From: an uncultured marine group I thaumarchaeote
GTDB taxonomy: Archaea > Thermoproteota > Nitrososphaeria > Nitrososphaerales > Nitrosopumilaceae
Length of the DNA stretch: 41,309 nt
Direction of reading: 5' to 3'
NCBI GenBank assembly: GCA_902552015.1
Contig: CACDFH010000007.1
Location: 1 to 41,309, forward strand
Every line of letters starts with the position of its first letter. Positions within the stretch are counted from its first letter, which is position 1. The notes under the pieces were generated by a model, which saw nothing but the letters and a program-made list of their open reading frames with translations, ran no database searches and had not been told where the DNA came from. Shown here piece by piece: positions 13,600-19,583 of this stretch. Position numbers and translations under genes: made by a program.

Positions 13600-13840
13600 A
13601 TTTTACAATTTCATAGATCAAGACCAATAATTTGTATTATTTTTAAAAAATCATCAAACCGTATAATTAGAAAATTACATTATGAAAATTATGAAATGGA
13701 AATTTTTCAAAAAGAATAACAGTTCAACAAATACACGCTCAAAAAGACTTGAAGAGTATGAAAAAGACTATCTTTCAAGGCTAAACGAAGCAGAGTTGTT
13801 GTAACCATTTTTTTATTTTTACATTTTACAATTTCATAGA
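13600..13840. repeat. 18-bp direct repeat upstream of two small genes
   Basis: ATTTTACAATTTCATAGA occurs at 13600-13617 and again at 13823-13840, 223 bp apart. Each copy ends about 60 nt before a small gene's ATG (13682 and 13897). Further loosely similar AT-rich bases with ATCATCA follow each copy. This looks like a duplicated promoter or upstream control element rather than a transposon end, since no ORF for mobility lies between them. Confidence 0.6.
13682..13804 (+). CDS. Possible 40-aa basic peptide
   Basis: ATG 13682 to TAA 13804 encodes a 40-aa product, basic at the N-terminus (KIMKWKFFKKNN) and with a charged helix (RSKRLEEYEKDYLSRLNE) at the end. It lies downstream of the first copy of the 18-bp repeat, at the same distance as the next gene from the second copy. 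That parallel arrangement is the main support; no family recognised. Confidence 0.4.
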   Translation: MKIMKWKFFKKNNSSTNTRSKRLEEYEKDYLSRLNEAELL

Positions 13841-13896
13841 ATAAGTTTGAATAATCATCATTTGTTTTTTAATCAAATGTACAAGTAAGATAGCAA

Positions 13897-14085
13897 ATGA
13901 TGGATTCATCAATTTGTGAGTTTTGCAAGAAAAAACAGGTCAAATTACAAAAGTTTCATTGCAATCATTGTGAAAAGCCTCACAAGATTTGCGCTTTGTG
14001 TATAATAAAATACAAAACAAAGATGAATCTACGTAAGGTTCACAAGACAACCATTTTTGATAGTAATTTGGCAAAATGGGCTTGA
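13897..14085 (+). CDS. Small three-knuckle zinc-finger protein
   Basis: This 62-aa protein contains C-x2-C (CEFC), C-x2-C (CNHC) and C-x2-C (CALC) with interspersed His residues, compatible with two zinc ions in a RING- or treble-clef-like fold. The rest is basic. It is preceded by the second copy of an 18-bp repeat and converges on the next minus-strand gene with 8 nt between. Function unknown. Confidence 0.6.
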   Translation: MMDSSICEFCKKKQVKLQKFHCNHCEKPHKICALCIIKYKTKMNLRKVHKTTIFDSNLAKWA

Positions 14086-14093
14086 GATTAGAA

Positions 14094-14345
14094 TTACTCT
14101 TTTTTTACAAATTCTGAGCACGGACAGGTAACAACCATGCACTGACGCTTGTCTCCCAAATGTTTGGATTTGAGATGTCTGCAGGCAATGTTTTGGCATG
14201 TGTTTTTCTCAATCTCCTTTTTTACAACTGCTGCAGCAATTCTGTTTGCCTCTTCTTTTGACATTTTTTTCTTGTCAACGTAGTAATGAACAACCTGAGA
14301 CCATAATTTATCCACCTGGAATGGAGTTACATTTTCCCACATCAT
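14094..14345 (-). CDS. Small protein with C-terminal metal cluster
   Basis: I favour the ATG at 14345; an in-frame ATG at 14363 would add MCVYSR. Residues 1-50 are helical (WSQVVHYYVDKKKMSKEEANR, an EF-hand-like but not calcium-binding helix pair). The last 30 residues hold C-x4-C-x3-H and C-x5-C-x-C with extra His, a plausible zinc site (CQNIACRHLKSKHLG ... CMVVTCPC). Such helix-plus-zinc small proteins are common in thaumarchaeal genomes. Function unknown. Confidence 0.55.
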   Translation of the reverse strand: MMWENVTPFQVDKLWSQVVHYYVDKKKMSKEEANRIAAAVVKKEIEKNTCQNIACRHLKSKHLGDKRQCMVVTCPCSEFVKKE

Positions 14346-14444
14346 GCGGGAATATACGCACATGTTGTAAATAAAATGGATCTATCATAACAAAGAGGCA
14401 TAGAGAAATCTAGAGAAATTATACAACATTCCAATCTCTGATGT

Positions 14445-14837
14445 TTAGTTTTTTGTAGGATCACCACTAAGGATGTTCAAGACATGTTCAACAACGTCTT
14501 CTCTTCCACCTTGATGGTAGTCTTCTCTTACCTGGTTTGAGGCCATGCTGACAAAAACCAAATGGTTTTCGCCTGCAGGAAATGTCATTCGTGTTAGTTT
14601 TTCAAATGCTGCAACAGCATATTGTCCTTGACCAATCTTTCGTGACAGTTGTTTTCGTGCCTTCCATGATGTTGCTGCTCGTTTTAGTGATTCAGATGTT
14701 TCTTCATCGCTAAGATAGTTACGAATTCCATCTCGGTGCATTACTGCTTTGATTTCGCCTTCCATGTCAGCTACAATGCAGTTTCGTATGTTAGGATCAG
14801 AGTCCATTATTCGTTTCATGGTTGCATCATATTGCAT
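14445..14837 (-). CDS. Roadblock/LC7-like small protein (DUF6659-like)
   Basis: This 130-aa protein has an alternating pattern of strands and helices: I-R-N-C-I-V-A-D-M-E-G-E-I near residues 18-30, a helix with L-S-D-E-E-T, a basic helix W-K-A-R-K-Q-L-S-R-K-I-G-Q-G and strands near the end (HLVFVSMAS). That order matches the DUF6659 proteins I recall from Nitrosopumilus, which adopt a roadblock/LC7 fold and may regulate small GTPases or be sensory adaptors. No catalytic motif is present. Upstream lies the twin-hairpin region at 14904-14953. Confidence 0.6.
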   Translation of the reverse strand: MQYDATMKRIMDSDPNIRNCIVADMEGEIKAVMHRDGIRNYLSDEETSESLKRAATSWKARKQLSRKIGQGQYAVAAFEKLTRMTFPAGENHLVFVSMASNQVREDYHQGGREDVVEHVLNILSGDPTKN

Positions 14838-14903
14838 GGGATCGTATACGTCACCGTGAGATTTAGGTTTTTATCACTGAATATACTAGCACAATCGTTG
14901 ATT

Positions 14904-14953
14904 CCAAGAACCACAGTTCTTGGGTGGGAGAGAAATTTCGGTTTCTCTTCCAC
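14904..14953. ncRNA. Two strong adjacent RNA hairpins (terminator or small structured RNA)
   Basis: CCAAGAAC (14904-14911) pairs with GTTCTTGG (14916-14923) around a CACA loop. Directly next, 14924-14935 pairs with 14942-14953 over 12 bp (one G-T pair), extended by a T-G pair that closes a TTCG tetraloop on the plus strand. The hairpins start 9 nt beyond the stop (14962) of the minus-strand membrane peptide gene and lie upstream of the roadblock-like gene. They could end the leftward transcript, be part of the next gene's leader, or be an independent RNA. Strand is undecided. Confidence 0.5.
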
Positions 14954-14961
14954 ACTAAATT

Positions 14962-15066
14962 TTACTGACTAGTTTGAAAGTACAAAATTACACATGAAAT
15001 GATAGATGCAGATATTATTGCAATTCCACGAAGAGTAACAATTTTGCTTTCTTCAGCTTCAGACAT
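14962..15066 (-). CDS. Possible 34-aa single-span membrane peptide
   Basis: ATG 15066 overlaps the previous stop as TAATG. The 34-aa product has a short acidic start (MSEAEESK) and one hydrophobic segment of about 20 residues (ITLRGIAIISASIISCVILYF-like), enough to cross the membrane once. It is the third gene of a tightly overlapped minus-strand series starting at 15718. Overlap with the neighbour is the best evidence that it is real. Confidence 0.5.
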   Translation of the reverse strand: MSEAEESKIVTLRGIAIISASIISCVILYFQTSQ

Positions 15067-15182
15067 TATTTCTTCCAGCCAGAGGTCCAATTTTTCAATG
15101 AGCATTTTGCAAGCTCACTTCTAGAATGTTCTTTTAGTTTGCGTCCACACTTTGGACACTCCATGTTCATGTATTTACTCAT
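15066..15182 (-). CDS. 38-aa zinc-knuckle protein
   Basis: ATG 15182 overlaps the secreted-protein stop (ATGA), and its own stop overlaps the next start (TAATG). The product contains one C-x2-C knuckle (ECPKCGRKL) early and a third Cys at about 27 (KCSLKNW), with a Trp-rich end. It is too short for a full ribbon but could bind zinc as a dimer. Likely real because of the double overlap. Confidence 0.5.
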   Translation of the reverse strand: MSKYMNMECPKCGRKLKEHSRSELAKCSLKNWTSGWKK

Positions 15183-15718
15183 GTGTTAGTTACGTCATCA
15201 ACTTGGATAATCTTTTCTTTTATCAAATACTGTAATGCTTGTAACAGTTCTTTTTCTGAAATACTATCTTCGGCATACCAGACAAAGATGTTTCTAACCC
15301 AGTCAGGAATCTTGCTTTGCTCACCTATTACACTAATAGTAGTCTCTGCAGTCTTGTGTGTGCAGATATCTCGATGTACTTCTCTACACATACTCATTAT
15401 GTTTACTAGATAATCACCTGAAGCATCATCATCAGATAATTCAAATGGAAACTCAAACTTTCCAGCTGAATCACTAGTCAAAAAGAAATCAGATACGACT
15501 TTTCCATTTGGATTTGAAATTTTTACACTTAGTAAGACATCTGAAGTTGCTGCATCATCGTATTCGACCCATCCCGTTATGAAAAGATCATCTCCAACAG
15601 AATATACAAAATTTTCATCAATTGTTAGGATTGGCTGGGAGATGTGAGTTGAATATGCATTTTGCGTGCCAATTGCCATAACTGCTGCAATTATGAACAA
15701 GACCAAAATCTTCATCAT
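15179..15718 (-). CDS. Secreted protein with signal peptide and Ig-like domain
   Basis: This 179-aa protein opens with a signal peptide (M-K-I-L-V-L-F-I-I-A-A-V-M-A-I-G, cleavage near residue 24). Residues 30-110 look like a beta-sandwich (GWVEYDD ... SVKISNPNGK ... SDDDASGDYLVNI). The last 40 residues have the pattern I-P-x-W-V-R-N ... ISEKELLQALQYLIKEKIIQ, a short helical motif found repeatedly at the C-termini of thaumarchaeal exported proteins. It is probably anchored to or displayed at the cell surface. It leads a three-gene minus-strand series with two tiny genes. Confidence 0.65.
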   Translation of the reverse strand: MMKILVLFIIAAVMAIGTQNAYSTHISQPILTIDENFVYSVGDDLFITGWVEYDDAATSDVLLSVKISNPNGKVVSDFFLTSDSAGKFEFPFELSDDDASGDYLVNIMSMCREVHRDICTHKTAETTISVIGEQSKIPDWVRNIFVWYAEDSISEKELLQALQYLIKEKIIQVDDVTNT

Positions 15719-15802
15719 AATTTACTCTAGAAAATTAAATAATTTAAAGATGGAAACGGCTTTCACCTTTTTCAAAGCTACTCACCATCTCCGTAACCAC
15801 AA

Positions 15803-15819
15803 CGGTCTAACATAGACCG
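15803..15819. other. Seven-base-pair hairpin upstream of the secreted-protein gene
   Basis: CGGTCTA (15803-15809) and TAGACCG (15813-15819) are perfectly complementary around the loop ACA. It lies in the 155-bp gap between the minus-strand zinc/TM gene (ending 15874) and the secreted-protein gene (starting 15718), about 85 nt upstream of that start. It may terminate the former transcript, regulate the latter's leader or be a protein-binding inverted repeat. Confidence 0.4.
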
Positions 15820-15873
15820 CTGACTGACGAAGACAGTAATCATCATACGTCAATTATCATATTTTAATTTTAA

Positions 15874-16092
15874 TCAGGTTCCGCTAATGTTAGCAGTCAG
15901 TTCCATCAGATATGCTATGATAAAATTCACCACCTGAAAGCCACCAAAGCCCACACCAAAGCCAATTAGAATTTTTTTTGGTAATGAAAGCTTATTCCAC
16001 CATGATAGAGTCTTTTTTGAGGGGGTACTGCATGCTGCGCAATAGTCTCCTCCATGCTCGACTATCTTTATGCCACATTTTTGACAGAACAT
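15874..16092 (-). CDS. Zinc-ribbon single-pass membrane protein
   Basis: This 72-aa protein begins M-F-C-Q-K-C-G and has a second pair Y-C-A-A-C at about residues 18-21, together a zinc ribbon of the type found at the N-terminus of many small archaeal membrane proteins. A basic linker follows, then one membrane segment at about residues 40-62 (ILIGFGVGFGGFQVVNFIIAYLM). The ribbon is probably in the cytoplasm. Promoter context is divergent from the SPFH gene with about 90 bp between the starts. Confidence 0.65.
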   Translation of the reverse strand: MFCQKCGIKIVEHGGDYCAACSTPSKKTLSWWNKLSLPKKILIGFGVGFGGFQVVNFIIAYLMELTANISGT

Positions 16093-16153
16093 ACAATTGA
16101 AAATGTCATACTTAAATTAAGAATTTCTAGTTGTGCGTGTTTTTTGCGCATAC

Positions 16154-16161
16154 TATATTTA
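16154..16161 (+). promoter_or_regulatory. TATA box for the SPFH gene
   Basis: TATATTTA is centred about 26 nt upstream of the TTG at 16184. The spacing gives a transcription start near 16183, making the TTG-started message leaderless, or giving a leader of about 25 nt if ATG 16208 is used. Confidence 0.4.
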
Positions 16162-16183
16162 GAGTAAAATCATAATTGAAACA

Positions 16184-17047
16184 TTGTCTAAATACCAAAA
16201 TCAGCCAATGAACGTAAACTTTGGAAAGGCCAAAGGAGTAGTTTTAGGAATTATAGTTTTAATTATAATTGGTGTTTTGGTTGGTTCTGCAGTATCAATT
16301 GTAGATGCAGGATTTAGAGGCGTACTATTACATTGGAACGCCGTAGATTTAGCAGCACCACCACTAGAAGAAGGACTGCATTTCATAGTTCCATTCCAAG
16401 ATTCAGTTGTTCCACTTGAAGTTCGTACCCTAAAGTATACGAAATCGACAACGTCGGCATCACAAGACTTGCAGACAGTGTCAACTGAGATTACAGTTAA
16501 CTATCATCCAGAGCCAAACTCTGTTCACTATTTGTACAAAGAAGTTGGTTTAGACTATGAGAACCGTATCATTCAACCAACTGTAGAAGAAGTGGTAAAA
16601 CAGGTAACTGCTAATTATAACGCTGAAGAATTAATCACAAAAAGACCTCAGGTAAAACAAGACATTCAAAATGAAATTACTGCACGTCTTGCTGATTTCA
16701 ACATTACAACTGAAATTGTATCAATTACAGACTTTCAATTCTCAATATTATTTGCACAAGCAATTGAAGCTAAAGTAGAAGCAGAACAACGTGCACTACA
16801 AGCAGAAAATGACTTGAAGAGAATCGAGGTTGAAGCAAGACAGTTTGAAGCACAAGCAATTGGTATTGCACAAGCAAACATTGCCGAAGCAGCTGGTGAA
16901 GCAGAAGCAATTAACATTATCAACCAGGCACTTGCAAACAATCCATTCTATTTAGAATGGCTTAAAACACAACAATGGGATGGAGTACTACCACTTGTAG
17001 TTGGCGAAGGCGGAACACCTTTCATACAAATTCCAACACAACCTTAG
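16184..17047 (+). CDS. SPFH/prohibitin-family membrane protein
   Basis: This 287-aa protein has a membrane anchor at about residues 16-40, a prohibitin/stomatin SPFH domain at about 45-200 (start D-A-G-F-R-G-V-L-L-H-W, later Y-H-P-E-P-N-S-V and T-D-F-Q-F-S) and an Ala/Glu-rich coiled coil at about 200-255. The family forms ring-shaped membrane scaffolds that hold proteases or organise membrane regions. The TTG at 16184 is chosen because of the TATA box; ATG 16208 is the alternative. It converges on the next gene with overlapping stops. Confidence 0.9.
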   Translation: MSKYQNQPMNVNFGKAKGVVLGIIVLIIIGVLVGSAVSIVDAGFRGVLLHWNAVDLAAPPLEEGLHFIVPFQDSVVPLEVRTLKYTKSTTSASQDLQTVSTEITVNYHPEPNSVHYLYKEVGLDYENRIIQPTVEEVVKQVTANYNAEELITKRPQVKQDIQNEITARLADFNITTEIVSITDFQFSILFAQAIEAKVEAEQRALQAENDLKRIEVEARQFEAQAIGIAQANIAEAAGEAEAINIINQALANNPFYLEWLKTQQWDGVLPLVVGEGGTPFIQIPTQP

Positions 17048-17343
17048 TTCTTCGGTCTATCTCGTAAATTATCGTACATTGATAGGAATTGATCAGGTTC
17101 GTTTCGACGATAATGTTTTGCTAAGCGTCTAATCTCTGAATCAGAAAGTGTTTCACCTTTCAATTCGTTAAACTCTTTGATAATCTCAAACTGTGTTTTT
17201 TTGATGTTGTACCTTTTCAAGGTGTTGTTGATTGAGCTGTTTGCCAAGATGTCAAAAATCACATATCTGTACACCAAATAGCCAGAAATTCCTAAAATTG
17301 CGACTATTGCGATTGGGATTATCCAAGCATATGCCATACTCAT
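17044..17343 (-). CDS. Small membrane-anchored protein with helical cytoplasmic domain
   Basis: This 99-aa protein has one membrane segment at about residues 5-27 (AWIIPIAIVAILGISGYLVYRYVI) followed by a charged helical domain (LKRYNIKKTQFEIIKEF ... SDSEIRRLAKHYRRNEP). The stop overlaps the SPFH stop by 4 nt on the other strand. Function unknown. Placement next to the SPFH gene on the opposite strand does not by itself imply a shared role. Confidence 0.6.
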   Translation of the reverse strand: MSMAYAWIIPIAIVAILGISGYLVYRYVIFDILANSSINNTLKRYNIKKTQFEIIKEFNELKGETLSDSEIRRLAKHYRRNEPDQFLSMYDNLRDRPKN

Positions 17344-17690
17344 GATTAGGCAAAAGAGTATTTCATTGTTATCAGAAAGGTTTTAGTTTGAATTAAAATT
17401 GATAATTTCTATTGGTTTGCACGCCAACAGGAGATTAATTTCTCTGCCTGAAGAGACGACAAACGTTGTCTTTTCAGGATTCTTCTATTATCAAATGAGT
17501 GATTCTAAATAGGCAATCCATGTTGTATTATTTGCTGATGATTATAGATTAGACGAGGTTCTCTCTGACTTCCTCAAACAGTGATGAGATAAAGTTCATT
17601 TGAACGCCGAATTATGAAGCAAGAAAATATTATTGGAAAAAATTTCTATTAATTGCATAGGATTTTAAGCAAAAAAAGCATCTTTTAATC
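17344..17690. ncRNA. 347-bp gene-free interval with strong hairpin and C/D-box-like motifs
   Basis: No convincing reading frame exists here. A 14-bp hairpin spans 17447-17478, with an AAAC loop and two G-T pairs. From 17536 a TGATGA, a CTGA at 17565, a second TGATGA at 17582 and a TTGA at 17600 resemble C, D', C' and a degenerate D box of an archaeal box C/D guide RNA. The C-to-D' distance of 23 nt is longer than the usual 10-14 and the last box is imperfect, so the call is weak. The interval also contains the promoter of the sugar dehydrogenase. A structured RNA is likely; its kind is uncertain. Confidence 0.35.
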
Positions 17691-18863
17691 ATGAAACGTT
17701 TTGCACCATTGATTTGTATTGCATTTGTTTCATTGATTGCTCCAGCATTTGGAGAAATGAACGTAGATGTTGTAGTTGACGGGTTGAATAATCCATGGGA
17801 AATGGTTTTTGCACCAAACGGAGACATTTACTTTTCAGAAAGAGACGGACGTGTATGGAAGATTGAAAATTTTGGAGAAGCTAAAGTAATTCAAACGTTC
17901 CCAAAGAGTGGATCATATGAGGGAGGAACGTTAGGTCTTGCTTTACATCCAAATTTTGAAGAGAACAAGAAAATTTACATTTATCAGACAAACTTAGAAT
18001 TGGAATTTTTCCAAAACAAAGTTTTTAGCTTTACAGTTGACGGAGATGAACTAGTAGATATGCAGACAGTAATTGATGACATACCAGGTGCACCATGGCA
18101 CGACGGTGGAAGAATTGCATTTGGTCCTGATGATAAACTGTACATAACAACAGGAGATGCAGTTAATCCTGGATGGTCACAGGATCTTTCATCACTAGCA
18201 GGAAAGATTTTACGAATTAATCCAGATGGAACAATACCTGATGATAATCCATTTGATTCAAGTGCAATTTTTTCTTATGGTCATCGTAATCCACAAGGAA
18301 TTGCATGGAATGAAGATGGTTTGCTTGTTTCATCAGAACATGGACCATCTGGAGAAATGGGTTATGGTCATGATGAGATTAACATAATTGTAAAGGGCAA
18401 AAATTATGGTTGGCCAAAAGTTGTAGGTGATTCATCTGATGGCAGTTTTGTAAATCCAATTATTCATAGTGGCGAGCAAACGTGGGCTCCAAGTGGAATG
18501 GTGTTTTACAATTCAGATAAAATTTCTAGCTTAGAAGGAAAATTTTTGGTCGGAGCATTAAGAGGACAGCATTTGATGGTTTTAGATATTGCAAATGACG
18601 GTTCGTTAGTCAGTGCAGAAAAAATGTTTGAAGGTGATTTTGGTAGAATTCGTACTGCACAGATTAGTCCTGATGGAGTTTTGTATTTACTAACAGCAAA
18701 TGGAGACAATGATAAGATAATTCGCATCTCTGAAGCACCACTTGAAGAGGTTACAAAATTTACGTCAAACGAGTCTGGTGATAATCTAACTATAGTATAT
18801 GTGATAGGTGGAATTGTTATTGTAGGAATAATAACTGCTATTGCAATTAAACGAAGAAGATGA
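17691..18863 (+). CDS. PQQ-type sugar (glucose/sorbosone) dehydrogenase, membrane-anchored
   Basis: This 390-aa protein has a signal peptide (residues 1-21), a beta-propeller of about 330 residues with family motifs LGLALHP (81-87), W-H-D-G-G-R-I-A-F-G-P-D (136-147, with H137 as likely base) and HRNPQGIAW near 206-216, and a C-terminal membrane helix at about 365-386 ending in basic KRRR. Family members oxidise aldose sugars outside the cell with PQQ as cofactor and pass electrons to the membrane. PQQ synthesis by this organism is not shown, so the cofactor is inferred. An A/T-rich ATTTTAAG element sits about 25 nt upstream of the ATG. It ends exactly where a convergent gene ends. Confidence 0.85.
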   Translation: MKRFAPLICIAFVSLIAPAFGEMNVDVVVDGLNNPWEMVFAPNGDIYFSERDGRVWKIENFGEAKVIQTFPKSGSYEGGTLGLALHPNFEENKKIYIYQTNLELEFFQNKVFSFTVDGDELVDMQTVIDDIPGAPWHDGGRIAFGPDDKLYITTGDAVNPGWSQDLSSLAGKILRINPDGTIPDDNPFDSSAIFSYGHRNPQGIAWNEDGLLVSSEHGPSGEMGYGHDEINIIVKGKNYGWPKVVGDSSDGSFVNPIIHSGEQTWAPSGMVFYNSDKISSLEGKFLVGALRGQHLMVLDIANDGSLVSAEKMFEGDFGRIRTAQISPDGVLYLLTANGDNDKIIRISEAPLEEVTKFTSNESGDNLTIVYVIGGIVIVGIITAIAIKRRR

Positions 18864-19292
18864 TTATTCTCCTTCTAATTCCTTAACTTTAGCAAAACAG
18901 GTTTCTGCATCTGCATCTTGACCTTTATGCTTTAGAAGTTCTGCTTTGTTATACCATGCATCTGCATAACCAGGAGATACCTCAATTGCTTTTTCATAAC
19001 TGGATAATGCATCATCATATTTTTCTAATTGCGTTAGTGCAACACCACGATTGTACCAGATAAGAGAATCACTTGAATCAATTGTTGCTGCTTTATCGTA
19101 ACATGTTACAGCATCTTCATATTTTTCTAATTCTACAAGTGAGATTCCTTTGTTCAGATAGGTTTCTGAGGTTTCAATAATTTTTAGAGCCTTGTCGTAA
19201 AATTCTACTGCCTCTTCATGTTCATCATAATCTGCTGAGAGAATTCCTTCATTTACAAGAGCTTTGGCATCAGCTTCAGTTAATCCCATCAA
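18864..19292 (-). CDS. TPR-repeat protein
   Basis: This 142-aa protein is made of about four tetratricopeptide repeats of 34 residues (e.g. AIDYDKALKI-type helices with A-Y-x-N-K-G-x-x-L-x-x-L-x-K-Y-E-D-A). It starts with MMGLTEADAKAL. TPR proteins of this size usually act as protein-binding scaffolds. No signal peptide or membrane segment is present. It directly abuts the convergent sugar dehydrogenase gene. Confidence 0.85.
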   Translation of the reverse strand: MMGLTEADAKALVNEGILSADYDEHEEAVEFYDKALKIIETSETYLNKGISLVELEKYEDAVTCYDKAATIDSSDSLIWYNRGVALTQLEKYDDALSSYEKAIEVSPGYADAWYNKAELLKHKGQDADAETCFAKVKELEGE

Positions 19293-19323
19293 GAATAATT
19301 ATCATAATTTTAGATAAACATTT

Positions 19324-19578
19324 CTAAAATTTCTTTTTGTATTTTATTTTTTGACAGTTATGAGGTCTGCCTGTATTTCTGTCAATGGGAATAAATTTTC
19401 CCTCATCTGTTTTAAAATCTTCATCAAAGTAGATTTTTCCTCCACATCCTTTATCACAACTGTTAAGTTTTTGATTTGAATAATCTGAAAATTTTATTCT
19501 TTCAGGAAGTTTATCCTTATCACACGTAGTACAAAATTCACCACTCATTCGGTCATTACATTTTGGGCAAAATTTCAT
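19324..19578 (-). CDS. Small zinc-finger protein
   Basis: This 84-aa protein contains C-x2-C (FCPKCN), C-x2-C (FCTTCD) and a C-x3-C (CDKGC) followed by strands and a C-terminal Cys (HNCQ). It probably forms one or two zinc ribbons. It lies between the TPR gene and the AglB gene on the same strand and ends in a lysine-rich tail. Function unknown. Confidence 0.65.
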   Translation of the reverse strand: MKFCPKCNDRMSGEFCTTCDKDKLPERIKFSDYSNQKLNSCDKGCGGKIYFDEDFKTDEGKFIPIDRNTGRPHNCQKIKYKKKF

Positions 19579-19583
19579 TGAAT

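Noticed and set aside
1-14100. Integrase, relaxase, replication initiator or capsid gene in the accessory block
   Set aside because: None of the predicted proteins shows tyrosine or serine recombinase motifs, Rep motifs or capsid-like features, so a mobile element is not asserted.
15781-15870. Box C/D RNA near the 15.8-kb hairpin
   Set aside because: One ATGATGA is present on the minus strand but no properly spaced CTGA boxes follow.
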